This document shows positions 56,842 to 64,000 of a stretch of DNA of 64,000 nucleotides, piece by piece (the first letter of the stretch is position 1; each line of letters starts with the position of its first letter). Position numbers and translations under genes: made by a program. The notes below the pieces were generated by a model. That model made no database searches. It saw only the letters and a list, made by a program, of their open reading frames with translations, and was not told where the DNA came from. The DNA comes from Pseudomonas sp. RIT-PI-AD (GTDB taxonomy: Bacteria > Pseudomonadota > Gammaproteobacteria > Pseudomonadales > Pseudomonadaceae), in contig NZ_JANZKU010000005.1 of NCBI RefSeq assembly GCF_025642785.1, positions 124,001 through 188,000 of the forward strand, written 5' to 3'.

Positions 56842-57614
56842 GCGAGTTGCGTCCCAACCTGGTGGCCCTCAACACCATCGTCTACCGCGAAGTGCGGCGC
56901 TTCATGCGCATCTGGGCGCAGACCCTGCTACCGCCGGCGATCACCATGGTGCTGTACTTCGTCATCTTCGGCAGCCTCATCGGCCGGCAGATCGGCGCGA
57001 TGGGCGGTTTCACCTACATGGAATACATCGTGCCCGGGCTGATCATGATGTCGGTGATCACCAACGCTTACGGCAACGTGGTCTCCAGTTTCTTCGGCAG
57101 CAAGTTCCAGCGCTCGGTGGAAGAGCTGATGGTGGCCCCGGTATCGCCCCACACCATCCTGCTCGGCTACACCATCGGCGGCGTCCTGCGCGGGCTGGCG
57201 GTGGGTTTCATCGTCACCCTGCTGTCGCTGTTCTTCACCAAGCTGCAAGTGCATCACCTGGGCATCACGGTGCTGGTGGTGGTCCTCACCGCCACCATCT
57301 TCTCCCTGGGGGGCTTCATCAACGCGGTGTTCGCCCGCAACTTCGACGACATCTCGATCATTCCCACCTTCGTGCTGACGCCGCTGACCTACCTGGGCGG
57401 AGTGTTCTACTCGATCCACCTGCTGCCGCCGTTCTGGCAGACGATCTCGCTGGGCAATCCGATCCTGCACATGGTCAATGCCTTCCGCTACGGCATCCTC
57501 GGCGTGTCCGACATCGACATCGGCGTGGCCATCGGCTTGATGTTGCTCACCACCGCGATCCTCTACGTCAGCTGCGTGCGCCTGTTGGTGAGTGGGCGCG
57601 GGATGCGGCAATGA
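56838..57614 (+). CDS. ABC-2 type transporter permease (YadH-like)
   Basis: A 258-residue integral membrane protein with about six hydrophobic segments. It contains the ABC-2 signature region with FVLTPLTYLGGVFYSIHLLP and the KFQRSVEELMVAPVSPHTIL loop. With the upstream ATPase it forms a half-size exporter. Spacing (ATGA overlap) indicates coupled translation. It converges on the sensor kinase gene, 56 bases away. Confidence 0.92.
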   Translation: MSELRPNLVALNTIVYREVRRFMRIWAQTLLPPAITMVLYFVIFGSLIGRQIGAMGGFTYMEYIVPGLIMMSVITNAYGNVVSSFFGSKFQRSVEELMVAPVSPHTILLGYTIGGVLRGLAVGFIVTLLSLFFTKLQVHHLGITVLVVVLTATIFSLGGFINAVFARNFDDISIIPTFVLTPLTYLGGVFYSIHLLPPFWQTISLGNPILHMVNAFRYGILGVSDIDIGVAIGLMLLTTAILYVSCVRLLVSGRGMRQ

Positions 57615-57670
57615 CCCTTCGGGCCGGGGTTTCCTGAGCAGCTGCCGGCGTCTGCCGGCGGCTTATTCGC

Positions 57671-59044
57671 CTAGCGGCGCAGCGACTCGGGTCGAGCGAA
57701 CGCCAGTACGAAGCAGGTACCGTCCGCACCCGTTTCCACGCGAATCTCCCCGCCATGGGCGAGGACGATGGAGCGGGTGATGGCCAGGCCGAGGCCGGCG
57801 TGTTCGCCGGAACCCTCGCGGCGTGCGGGGTCGGCCCGGTAGAAGCGGTCGAACAGGCGCGGCAGGGCGTCCGCCGGGATCGGTGGTCCGCTGTTGGCCA
57901 GGCGGATGTTCACGCCGCTCTGCGTTTCGGCGAGGTCGACGCAGACCTGGCCATCGTCCGGAGTGAAGCGCAGCGCGTTGTCCAGCAGGTTGGACAGGGC
58001 GCGGCGAAGCATGCTGCGATCGGCGGCCAGGCAGGCGACGCCGTGGCGGCGCAGCTCGATGTGCCGCTCTTCGGCGAGGGGCGCGAAATAGTCCAGGAGC
58101 GCATCGAGCTCCTCGGCCAACTGCAGCGGTTGCCGGTTCGGGGCCAGCAGGCCGTGCTCCGCCTTGGCCAGGAAGAGCATGTCGTTGACCATCTGCGCCA
58201 GGCGCTGCAATTCCTCCAGGTTGGAGTGAAGGGTTTCCCGGTACTCCTCCGCCGGCCGGTCCCGCCCCAATACCACTTGGGTCTGGGTGAGCAGGTTGGA
58301 TAACGGCGTCCGCAGTTCATGGGCGATGTCCGCCGAGAATGCGGACAGGCGCCCGAAGGCATCCTCCAGGCGCGCCAGCATGCCGTTGAAGGTGGCGATC
58401 AATTCCGCCAGTTCCGCTGGCGCCTGGTCCTCCGGCAAGCGTTCGGTGAGCGAGCGAGCGGAAATCCGCGCCGCCAGCTCGGTCATCCGCCGCAGCGGCC
58501 GCAACCCATCGCGCGCCACCCAGGCGCCCAGCAGCGCCGTGGCCAGGGCCGACAGCCCAACGGTGAGCCAGATCAACCGCTGCATGCGCTCGAGGAAGTG
58601 CTGGTGGTGGGTGATGTCCAGCAGCAGCCGTAGGCGCGGCGAGTCCGCCCGGCTGTCATCCAGCGGCGCATCGAGGGTGCGATAGGCCACCGCGTCGCGC
58701 CCGCCTCCGGACGCGGCATGGTGGTTCGCGGGCGGCTCGGTCACATTCGGCAGGCTGTCGAACCAGGGCTCGCCGGCCGGGCCCTCCAGGTGCAGGCCCA
58801 GGTCGGGGTGGCGGGCGAGCTCCTGTTCCACGCCGGCGCGGCGGGCGTCCAACTGCGTCGGATGCTCCACGCCGCTCAACAGGCTGCGGAAAACCGCCAG
58901 CCGGCTTTCGAGCAGTTGCCGGTCCAGCTCGATGAAGTGGGTTTCGCTGGCACGGTCGAAGAGCACACCCGCCAGCAGCGAGACCGCCGCCGTACAGACG
59001 GCGAACAGCAGGCCCATGCGGGCGCTCAGGGACAGGCGGCGCAT
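57671..59044 (-). CDS. copS: Heavy-metal sensor histidine kinase (CopS/CusS-like)
   Basis: A 457-residue membrane sensor. A first membrane segment lies near residues 10-30 (GLLFAVCTAAVSLLAGVLF), then a periplasmic domain of about 140 residues with an HHAA sequence, a second segment near 175, and HAMP. The H-box FSADIAHELRTPLSNLL, the N-box LSNLLDNALRFTP and a G-box with HAGLGLAI follow. It shares one base with the upstream response regulator stop (TGATG). It sits beside a copper-type cupredoxin, which supports Cu sensing. Confidence 0.9.
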   Translation of the reverse strand: MRRLSLSARMGLLFAVCTAAVSLLAGVLFDRASETHFIELDRQLLESRLAVFRSLLSGVEHPTQLDARRAGVEQELARHPDLGLHLEGPAGEPWFDSLPNVTEPPANHHAASGGGRDAVAYRTLDAPLDDSRADSPRLRLLLDITHHQHFLERMQRLIWLTVGLSALATALLGAWVARDGLRPLRRMTELAARISARSLTERLPEDQAPAELAELIATFNGMLARLEDAFGRLSAFSADIAHELRTPLSNLLTQTQVVLGRDRPAEEYRETLHSNLEELQRLAQMVNDMLFLAKAEHGLLAPNRQPLQLAEELDALLDYFAPLAEERHIELRRHGVACLAADRSMLRRALSNLLDNALRFTPDDGQVCVDLAETQSGVNIRLANSGPPIPADALPRLFDRFYRADPARREGSGEHAGLGLAITRSIVLAHGGEIRVETGADGTCFVLAFARPESLRR

Positions 59045-59724
59045 CAGCTGTCGCGCGCCTCGAGCACGTAGCCCATGCCGCGCAGGGTGTGGATCAGCGC
59101 ACGTGGGAAACCCTCGTCCACCTTGGCCCGCAGGCGGCGGATGGCGACCTCGATGACATTGGTGTCGCTGTCGAAATTCATGTCCCAGACCTGCGAGGCG
59201 ATCAGTGATTTCGGCAACACCTCGCCCTGGCGGCGCAGGAGCAGTTCGAGCAGGGCGAACTCCTTGGCGCTCAGGTCGATGCGCCGCCCGGCGCGCTCGA
59301 CCCGCCGGCGCAGCAGGTCCAGGCGCAGGTCCGCGCATTGCAAGTGGTTGTCCTGGGGCTGTGCCTGCCCGCGGCGCAACAGGCTGCGGACCCGGGCCAG
59401 CAGTTCGGCGAAGGCGAACGGCTTGACCAGGTAATCGTCGGCGCCCTGTTCCAGGCCTTTCACCCGGTCCGCCACGGCATCGCGGGCGGTGAGGAACAGC
59501 ACCGGCACCGCCGATCCCGCTGCGCGGATCGCCCGCAGCACCTGCCAGCCATCGCGGCCGGGCAACATCACGTCGAGGATGATCAGGTCGTAATCGCCGG
59601 ACAGCGCGCGGTGTTCGCCGTCCAGGCCATCGCGAGCCAGTTCGGCGGTGAATCCGACTTCGTTGAGGCCTTGGCGCAGGTAGTGGCCGGTTTTCGGTTC
59701 GTCTTCGACGATCAGCAGTTTCAT
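59044..59724 (-). CDS. copR: Heavy-metal response regulator (CopR/CusR-like)
   Basis: A 226-residue OmpR-family regulator. The receiver domain carries the phospho-acceptor Asp in [15 protein letters not shown] near residue 51 and Lys in [12 protein letters not shown] near 102. The winged-helix DNA-binding domain has the motif [17 protein letters not shown] near 190. The ATG at 59724 gives [20 protein letters not shown], typical of the CopR/CusR/IrlR group. A cop-box-like site lies 64 bases upstream between it and the cupredoxin gene. Confidence 0.92.
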   Translation of the reverse strand: MKLLIVEDEPKTGHYLRQGLNEVGFTAELARDGLDGEHRALSGDYDLIILDVMLPGRDGWQVLRAIRAAGSAVPVLFLTARDAVADRVKGLEQGADDYLVKPFAFAELLARVRSLLRRGQAQPQDNHLQCADLRLDLLRRRVERAGRRIDLSAKEFALLELLLRRQGEVLPKSLIASQVWDMNFDSDTNVIEVAIRRLRAKVDEGFPRALIHTLRGMGYVLEARDS

Positions 59725-59787
59725 CGGTCGTTCGCCGCTTCGGGTGTCCCGGGCTTTATACCCCGAGTGGAACCTCATCGGCGAAGC

Positions 59788-59802
59788 TGACAGCTTTGTA
59801 AT
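59788..59802. promoter_or_regulatory. Cop-box-like CopR binding site
   Basis: TGACAGCTTTGTAAT resembles the heavy-metal regulator boxes of CopR/CusR (imperfect repeats of the TGACA...TGTAAT kind). It is placed between divergent copR and cupredoxin genes, where it could control both. Confidence 0.6.
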
Positions 59803-59872
59803 GCTCCGGTCAGCCAGGCGCCAGCCGCGCAGGGGTACGCTGAGGTCCTGTTTCCGCTCCTGGAGTTCGCTA

Positions 59873-60424
59873 ATGTTCCTTCGTGTCCTCGGCCTGTCCG
59901 CATCGATAGCCGGCAGCCTCGTTTCAGCGGCCTGGGCGGACGCCCCGGCCGGCGGTTATGCCTTCGGGGCGCCTGCCCAGGCGAGCCAGGCCGATCGCAC
60001 CGTCGAAATCGTCCTGGGGGACATGTTCTACCGGCCGGCGGCGGTGGAGGTGAAGGCCGGCGAAACCCTGCGCTTCGTCCTGAAGAACGAAGGCAGCCTG
60101 CTGCACGAGTTCAACCTGGGCGACGCCGCCATGCATGCCCGGCACCAACAGGAAATGCTCAAGATGCAGCAGTCCGGCATGCTGACCCCGACCGGGATGA
60201 AGCAGGGCACGGCGGAACATGGGCAGATGGCCGGCATGGACCATGGCGCCATGCCCCACGGCGGCATGACGCACGACGATCCGAACAGCGTGCTGGTGCC
60301 GCCGGGCCAGACCGCGGAGCTGACCTGGACCTTCAAGGAAGCCACCGGGCTCGAGTTCGCCTGCAACGTACCCGGCCACTACCAGGCCGGGATGGTCGGG
60401 CGCGTCGTCGTTCAGCCCCGATAG
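59873..60424 (+). CDS. Exported cupredoxin with Met/His-rich insert
   Basis: A 183-residue periplasmic protein (signal [22 protein letters not shown]). The cupredoxin fold carries type-1 copper ligands: His in LLHEFNLGD, then Cys, His and Met in [13 protein letters not shown]. Between them an insert of about 60 residues is rich in Met and His ([30 protein letters not shown]), suited to binding Cu(I) or Ag(I). It is probably part of copper tolerance with the adjacent CopRS. Orthologue of PA2807 by position. Confidence 0.88.
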   Translation: MFLRVLGLSASIAGSLVSAAWADAPAGGYAFGAPAQASQADRTVEIVLGDMFYRPAAVEVKAGETLRFVLKNEGSLLHEFNLGDAAMHARHQQEMLKMQQSGMLTPTGMKQGTAEHGQMAGMDHGAMPHGGMTHDDPNSVLVPPGQTAELTWTFKEATGLEFACNVPGHYQAGMVGRVVVQPR

Positions 60425-60546
60425 CGACGGCTGTGGAAGCGGCGGGCGGGCCGACTCGGCGGGCGGCGAAGAGTCGACGGGCGTGCGCCACGGGAGGCGC
60501 CGGCCCCCTATAATGCCGGCTCTTCTCGTCCTACCGGTTCGCTGTC

Positions 60547-61377
60547 ATGTCGCATCCCGCCGAGGCTTCGCCGCTGGGCAAAGCCAGTGAGTACGTCGCC
60601 CATTATTCGCCCTCGCTGTTGTTCCCGATTTCCCGTGCGCCTAAATGGGCCGAATTGGGCGTGGACGGTGAGCAATTGCCCTACCGCGGCGTGGACTACT
60701 GGAACTGCTATGAGTTGTCCTGGCTGACCCCGTCCGGCAAGCCCGCGGTGGCCATCGGCGAATTCGCGATCCCCGCGGATTCGCCGAACATCATCGAATC
60801 GAAGTCCTTCAAGCTCTACCTCAACTCCCTCAACCAGACGCCGTTCGCCGGCCCGGAAGAGCTGGCGTCCGTGCTGGCCCGCGATCTGTCGGCGGTGGCG
60901 GGTGCCGCGGTGCGGGTGCGGGTACGCGGTCTGGGGGAAGTGGCCGCGGAGGGCGTGGTGCTGCTGCCGGGGCGCTGCATCGACGAATTGGAGATCGACA
61001 TCGCCGAGTACGAGCGGCCTCGCGCCGAGCTGTTGCGTCGTCGCGGCGAGGAACCGGTGGAGGAGGTCCTCCACAGCCATTTGCTGAAATCCAATTGCCC
61101 GGTGACCGGCCAGCCGGACTGGGGTTCGCTGGTGGTCGACTACCGCGGCGCGGCGCTGGATCCCGCCAGCCTGCTCGCCTATCTGGTGAGCTTTCGCCAG
61201 CATGCGGATTTTCACGAGCAATGCGTGGAGCGCATCTTCCTCGATCTGCAGCGGCTGCTGGCGCCGGAGCGCCTGACCGTGTATGCGCGCTACGTGCGGC
61301 GCGGCGGGTTGGACATCAACCCGTACCGCAGCACCCAGGATGTCGTGACCGACAATCGCCGCCTGGCGCGGCAGTGA
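60547..61377 (+). CDS. queF: NADPH-dependent 7-cyano-7-deazaguanine reductase QueF
   Basis: Reduces preQ0 to preQ1 in queuosine synthesis. At 276 residues it is the long, tandem T-fold form (YqcD/QueF type II). The active-site Cys is in [16 protein letters not shown] near residue 181, with the family motif extending into VVDYRG. The N-terminal half contains [13 protein letters not shown]-like substrate-site sequence and [15 protein letters not shown], the NADPH-binding signature. No other que gene is nearby. Confidence 0.96.
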   Translation: MSHPAEASPLGKASEYVAHYSPSLLFPISRAPKWAELGVDGEQLPYRGVDYWNCYELSWLTPSGKPAVAIGEFAIPADSPNIIESKSFKLYLNSLNQTPFAGPEELASVLARDLSAVAGAAVRVRVRGLGEVAAEGVVLLPGRCIDELEIDIAEYERPRAELLRRRGEEPVEEVLHSHLLKSNCPVTGQPDWGSLVVDYRGAALDPASLLAYLVSFRQHADFHEQCVERIFLDLQRLLAPERLTVYARYVRRGGLDINPYRSTQDVVTDNRRLARQ

Positions 61378-61438
61378 GGGCGGCTCGCCGGCGCGCAGGA
61401 GCCGGCCGGGCGCCCATGCCGCGCCGGGCGGCGGTCCC

Positions 61439-62035
61439 TCACATACCGGTGGCGAAGGCGGGGTTTTCCATGTCGATGGCCGCGCGCACCGGTTTCAACG
61501 CCTCGGCGTACTTGCCGAGGATGTCCAGGGCGTAGTCGGCGCGGGCGCGGATGCGACGGTCGTCCTCGCTCTCCGCCTCGGGCGTGTTCAGCACCTTCTC
61601 CACGTGGCGCACGATCAGGTGCTCGGGCAGATAGCCCAGGCGGCAGTTCTTGTAGCCGGACGCGCGCAGTTCGCTGATCGGGTAGGCGCCGCCGATGCCC
61701 GAGGAGACGCCCACCAGCAGGCCGGGCTTGTGGCCGAGTTCGGCCTTGCTGGCGTATACGAAGAAGTTCTTCACCGCCGGCGCGGCCATGCCGTGCCATT
61801 CCGGCGCGACGATCACCACCGCGTCGGCGGCTTGCAACTTGGCGGCGTGGGCGATCCAGGCAGCGCTCTGGGGATCGGGCCATTGGGCAAGGGGTTCCTG
61901 GCCCAGATCGACGATGCTGGTCTGTTCCTCGCTGCTCAGGCCGAGGTCGATCAGGCGTTGACGCAGATAACGAGCGACCTTGCCCGACTGGCTGTTGGGA
62001 CGGCCGGAGCCGGCGACGAGGGCGAAATTCAACAT
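61439..62035 (-). CDS. NADPH-dependent FMN reductase family protein
   Basis: A 198-residue flavodoxin-fold protein. The FMN phosphate loop is in VAGSGRPNSQSGKVARYL near residue 8, and PEWHGMAAPAVKNFFVYAS near 78 binds the isoalloxazine edge. SSGIGGAYPISELRASGYKN near 110 is typical of the ArsH/ChrR/azoreductase-like NADPH-dependent FMN reductases. The substrate is unknown; quinone or chromate reduction is possible. It converges on queF. Confidence 0.87.
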   Translation of the reverse strand: MLNFALVAGSGRPNSQSGKVARYLRQRLIDLGLSSEEQTSIVDLGQEPLAQWPDPQSAAWIAHAAKLQAADAVVIVAPEWHGMAAPAVKNFFVYASKAELGHKPGLLVGVSSGIGGAYPISELRASGYKNCRLGYLPEHLIVRHVEKVLNTPEAESEDDRRIRARADYALDILGKYAEALKPVRAAIDMENPAFATGM

Positions 62036-62168
62036 GCTGAGCGCTCCTGAAGGGTGAGGGCGCAGGCTAGCCGGCCGCTCCGGGCCAAGGCAAGCGCTTG
62101 TGCGCGGAGACGCGCCGCTTGCTTTGCGGGGAGGCGCCGGGCTGACCTGGGAAGCGTGCCGCCAGGGC

Positions 62169-64000
62169 TCAGACGCGGAAGTGGTCCATCAAGCCCTGCT
62201 GGTGATTCGCCAGGCGATTCAGCGACTGGCTGACCTCCGCGGATTCCTGGGCCTGGCCGGACAGCGATTCGGTGACGTCGCGGATCGCCGCCACGTTGCG
62301 GTTGATTTCCTCGGCCACCGCGCTCTGTTCCTCGGCGGCGCTGGCGATTTGCAGGTTCATGTCGCTGATCACCGTCACCGCGTCGCCGATCCGCCGTAGC
62401 GCCGTGACCGCGTGCTCCACCTGTTCGACGCTGCTCTGGGCCTGGCGGTGGCTGCTGTGCATCGAACCCACCACTTCCCGCGTGCCGTTTTGCAGACGCT
62501 CGATCACCTGGCGGATTTCCTCCACCGAATCCTGGGTCCGCTTGGCCAGGCTGCGCACCTCGTCGGCCACCACGGCGAACCCGCGCCCGGCTTCCCCGGC
62601 CCGGGCCGCTTCGATGGCGGCGTTCAGCGCCAGCAGGTTGGTCTGTTCGGCGATGGCGCGGATCACCTCCAGCACCGAGCCGATCTGTTCGCTGCTGCTC
62701 GCCAGTTGTTCCACTTCCTGCATGGCCGCGTTCATTTCGCTGGCCAGTTGCTCGATGGCCAGGGTGGTGCGGTCAATCATCGCCAGGCCGTCGTGGGTCG
62801 CCTGGTCGGCGCCCCGGGCCGCGTCCGCCGCCTGGGCCGCGCTGTTGGCGACATCGTGGGCGGTCGCGCTCATTTCCTGGGAGGCGGTGGCGACCTGATC
62901 CACTTCGCGGAATTGCTGCTGCATGCCGGCACTGGTCTGGGTGGCGATGGCCGCCGAGCGGTCCGCCGTGCCGCGCGCGTCCTGCACCGAGCGTTTCACG
63001 TCGGCGATGATCGGCTGCAGCTTGTCGAGAAAACCGTTGAAGCCCTTCACCAGGCGGCCCAGTTCGTCGCGCCGGCCGTATTCCAGGCGGCGCGTCAGGT
63101 CCCCTTCGCCGCTGGCGATGTCTTCCAGCATGCCGGCCACTCCGAGGATCGGGCGGGTCACGCCGCGGGCGGTGAGCCACATCAGGCCTAGGCCGGCGAG
63201 TACCGCGGCCAGGCCGATGAGCAGCGCGGTCCAGTGGGAGATGGCGTTCTGCCGGTCCAGGCGGCCTTCCAGCTCGATCGCCGGGGCCAGCAGGGCCTGC
63301 TCGGGGACTTCGATCAACACCGACCAGGACGCGGCGGTGGGAATGGGCTTGAAGGGTTGCAGGACCCTCAGCATGCCTTCGTGGTGCAGCTCGGCCGCCT
63401 CGCCGGCGGCCACCAGGGCGGCCAGGCGATCGCCCTGTTGGGGAAACGCCTTGTTCAGCTTGGCGCTGAGCAGCGACGCATCGCGGCTGTGGCCGGCGAA
63501 GAGACCCGAGGGGCTGATGATGCTGACGTGTCCCTGGCCGTCGTATAGCTCCTTGTTCGCCGCCAGGCTGATCTCCTGCAACTTGTCCAGGCTGAAGTCC
63601 AGGCCCAGCACGCCCACCACCTTGCCCTCTAGCTCCAGCGGGAAGGCGATGCTGGTCATCAGCACCTGCTTGTCGTCCACCGTGTCGTAGTAGGGTTCCA
63701 GCACGCAGGCCTGGCGGGTCTCCCGGGGGCAGGTGTACCAGGCGTTGTAGGGCTTGCCGCTGGGGCCGATGGCGGTCTTCTCCAGTTCGCTTTCTTCCAT
63801 CGCTTCGGACAGCAGCTGCCCGGCTTTCGGCTGCGACCAGTAGAGGGAAAAACGGCCCTTGTCGTTACTGCCCAGTTCGGCCACGTTGGCGAACAACGCG
63901 TCCTTGCCGTCCAGGGCGTTGGGCTCGAACACCACGTAGAGGCCCAGCAGGCCGGGGTTGTTCTCCAGGCTGGAACGTACCTGGCGGACCATGTCCTCGC
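62169..64000 (-). CDS. Methyl-accepting chemotaxis protein with dCache domain (N-terminus outside window)
   Basis: At least 607 residues are visible; the frame is still open at the right edge, so the first membrane segment and start are missing. The visible part begins within a periplasmic dCache_1 sensor domain ([48 protein letters not shown]). A membrane segment ([20 protein letters not shown]), HAMP, and the signalling hairpin tip [17 protein letters not shown] with [15 protein letters not shown] follow. The end lacks a CheR/CheB-tethering pentapeptide. The ligand pocket does not show the complete amino-acid-binding motif of PctA-type receptors, so the ligand is unknown. Confidence 0.93.
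   Translation of the reverse strand, partial: EDMVRQVRSSLENNPGLLGLYVVFEPNALDGKDALFANVAELGSNDKGRFSLYWSQPKAGQLLSEAMEESELEKTAIGPSGKPYNAWYTCPRETRQACVLEPYYDTVDDKQVLMTSIAFPLELEGKVVGVLGLDFSLDKLQEISLAANKELYDGQGHVSIISPSGLFAGHSRDASLLSAKLNKAFPQQGDRLAALVAAGEAAELHHEGMLRVLQPFKPIPTAASWSVLIEVPEQALLAPAIELEGRLDRQNAISHWTALLIGLAAVLAGLGLMWLTARGVTRPILGVAGMLEDIASGEGDLTRRLEYGRRDELGRLVKGFNGFLDKLQPIIADVKRSVQDARGTADRSAAIATQTSAGMQQQFREVDQVATASQEMSATAHDVANSAAQAADAARGADQATHDGLAMIDRTTLAIEQLASEMNAAMQEVEQLASSSEQIGSVLEVIRAIAEQTNLLALNAAIEAARAGEAGRGFAVVADEVRSLAKRTQDSVEEIRQVIERLQNGTREVVGSMHSSHRQAQSSVEQVEHAVTALRRIGDAVTVISDMNLQIASAAEEQSAVAEEINRNVAAIRDVTESLSGQAQESAEVSQSLNRLANHQQGLMDHFRV

Overview
The window reads as one contiguous, GC-rich chromosomal segment of a Pseudomonas species close to the P. 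aeruginosa group. From memory, the order mfd-gap-aroP ... sth-glpQ-PilZ-lolCDE-comEC-exbBD-lpxK-kdsB-murB-rne-rluC-maf-rpmF-plsX-fabD-fabG-acpP-fabF-pabC-mltG-tmk-holB-pilZ-tatD ... etfQO-etfB-etfA matches PAO1 loci PA3002 down to PA2951. A second block (PA2817-like gene, fadE, GST, ABC exporter, copRS, cupredoxin, queF) matches about PA2817 to PA2806. No phage, IS element, CRISPR array, rRNA or tRNA was seen, and coding density is high throughout.

Region by region. 1-2.5 kb: an SNF2-type helicase with a SWIM zinc finger, running off the left edge, and a small secreted protein. 2.6-12.5 kb: transcription-repair coupling factor, a long-form GAPDH, an aromatic amino acid permease, an ApbE flavin transferase, soluble transhydrogenase and a glycerophosphodiesterase. 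The Na+-NQR operon that lies beside apbE in P. aeruginosa is missing here. 12.7-24 kb: a small BamE-like exported protein, a PilZ protein, then a long colinear set of envelope genes: LolCDE lipoprotein export, ComEC, ExbBD, and LPS and peptidoglycan precursor enzymes (LpxK, KdsB, MurB). 24-27.8 kb: RNase E with a roughly 500-base leader. 27.9-41.4 kb: rluC, a HAD phosphatase, a SppA-like protease, maf, then the fatty-acid and phospholipid cluster yceD-rpmF-plsX-fabD-fabG-acpP-fabF, followed by pabC-mltG-tmk-holB-pilZ-tatD, which link folate, cell wall, dTTP, replication clamp loading and type IV pili.

41.4-45.8 kb: a probable RgsA small RNA, a class V aminotransferase-like protein, a TetR regulator, a MoaA paralogue and two poorly known proteins. 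45.8-49.5 kb: the electron-transfer flavoprotein system (ETF-QO divergent from etfBA) with a PsrA-like operator in the shared promoter region. It feeds electrons from acyl-CoA dehydrogenases, such as the FadE at 52-55 kb, to ubiquinone. 49.5-51.8 kb: a non-coding stretch with an AT-rich core and a small envelope operon (periplasmic binding protein, DUF4398 lipoprotein, OmpA-like lipoprotein). 51.8-64 kb: a PA2817-family protein, fadE, GST, an ABC-2 exporter, a CopRS-type two-component system with a cop-box-like site and a divergent Met/His-rich cupredoxin, QueF, an FMN reductase, and a dCache chemoreceptor that runs off the right edge.

Most of the window is conserved housekeeping sequence and no clearly new system was found. 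The points most worth a second look are the apbE gene without NQR, the structured rne leader, the RgsA candidate, the orphan MoaA paralogue, and the unexplained 49.5-49.78 kb region with the operon behind it. PAO1 locus comparisons are from memory and not from a search.
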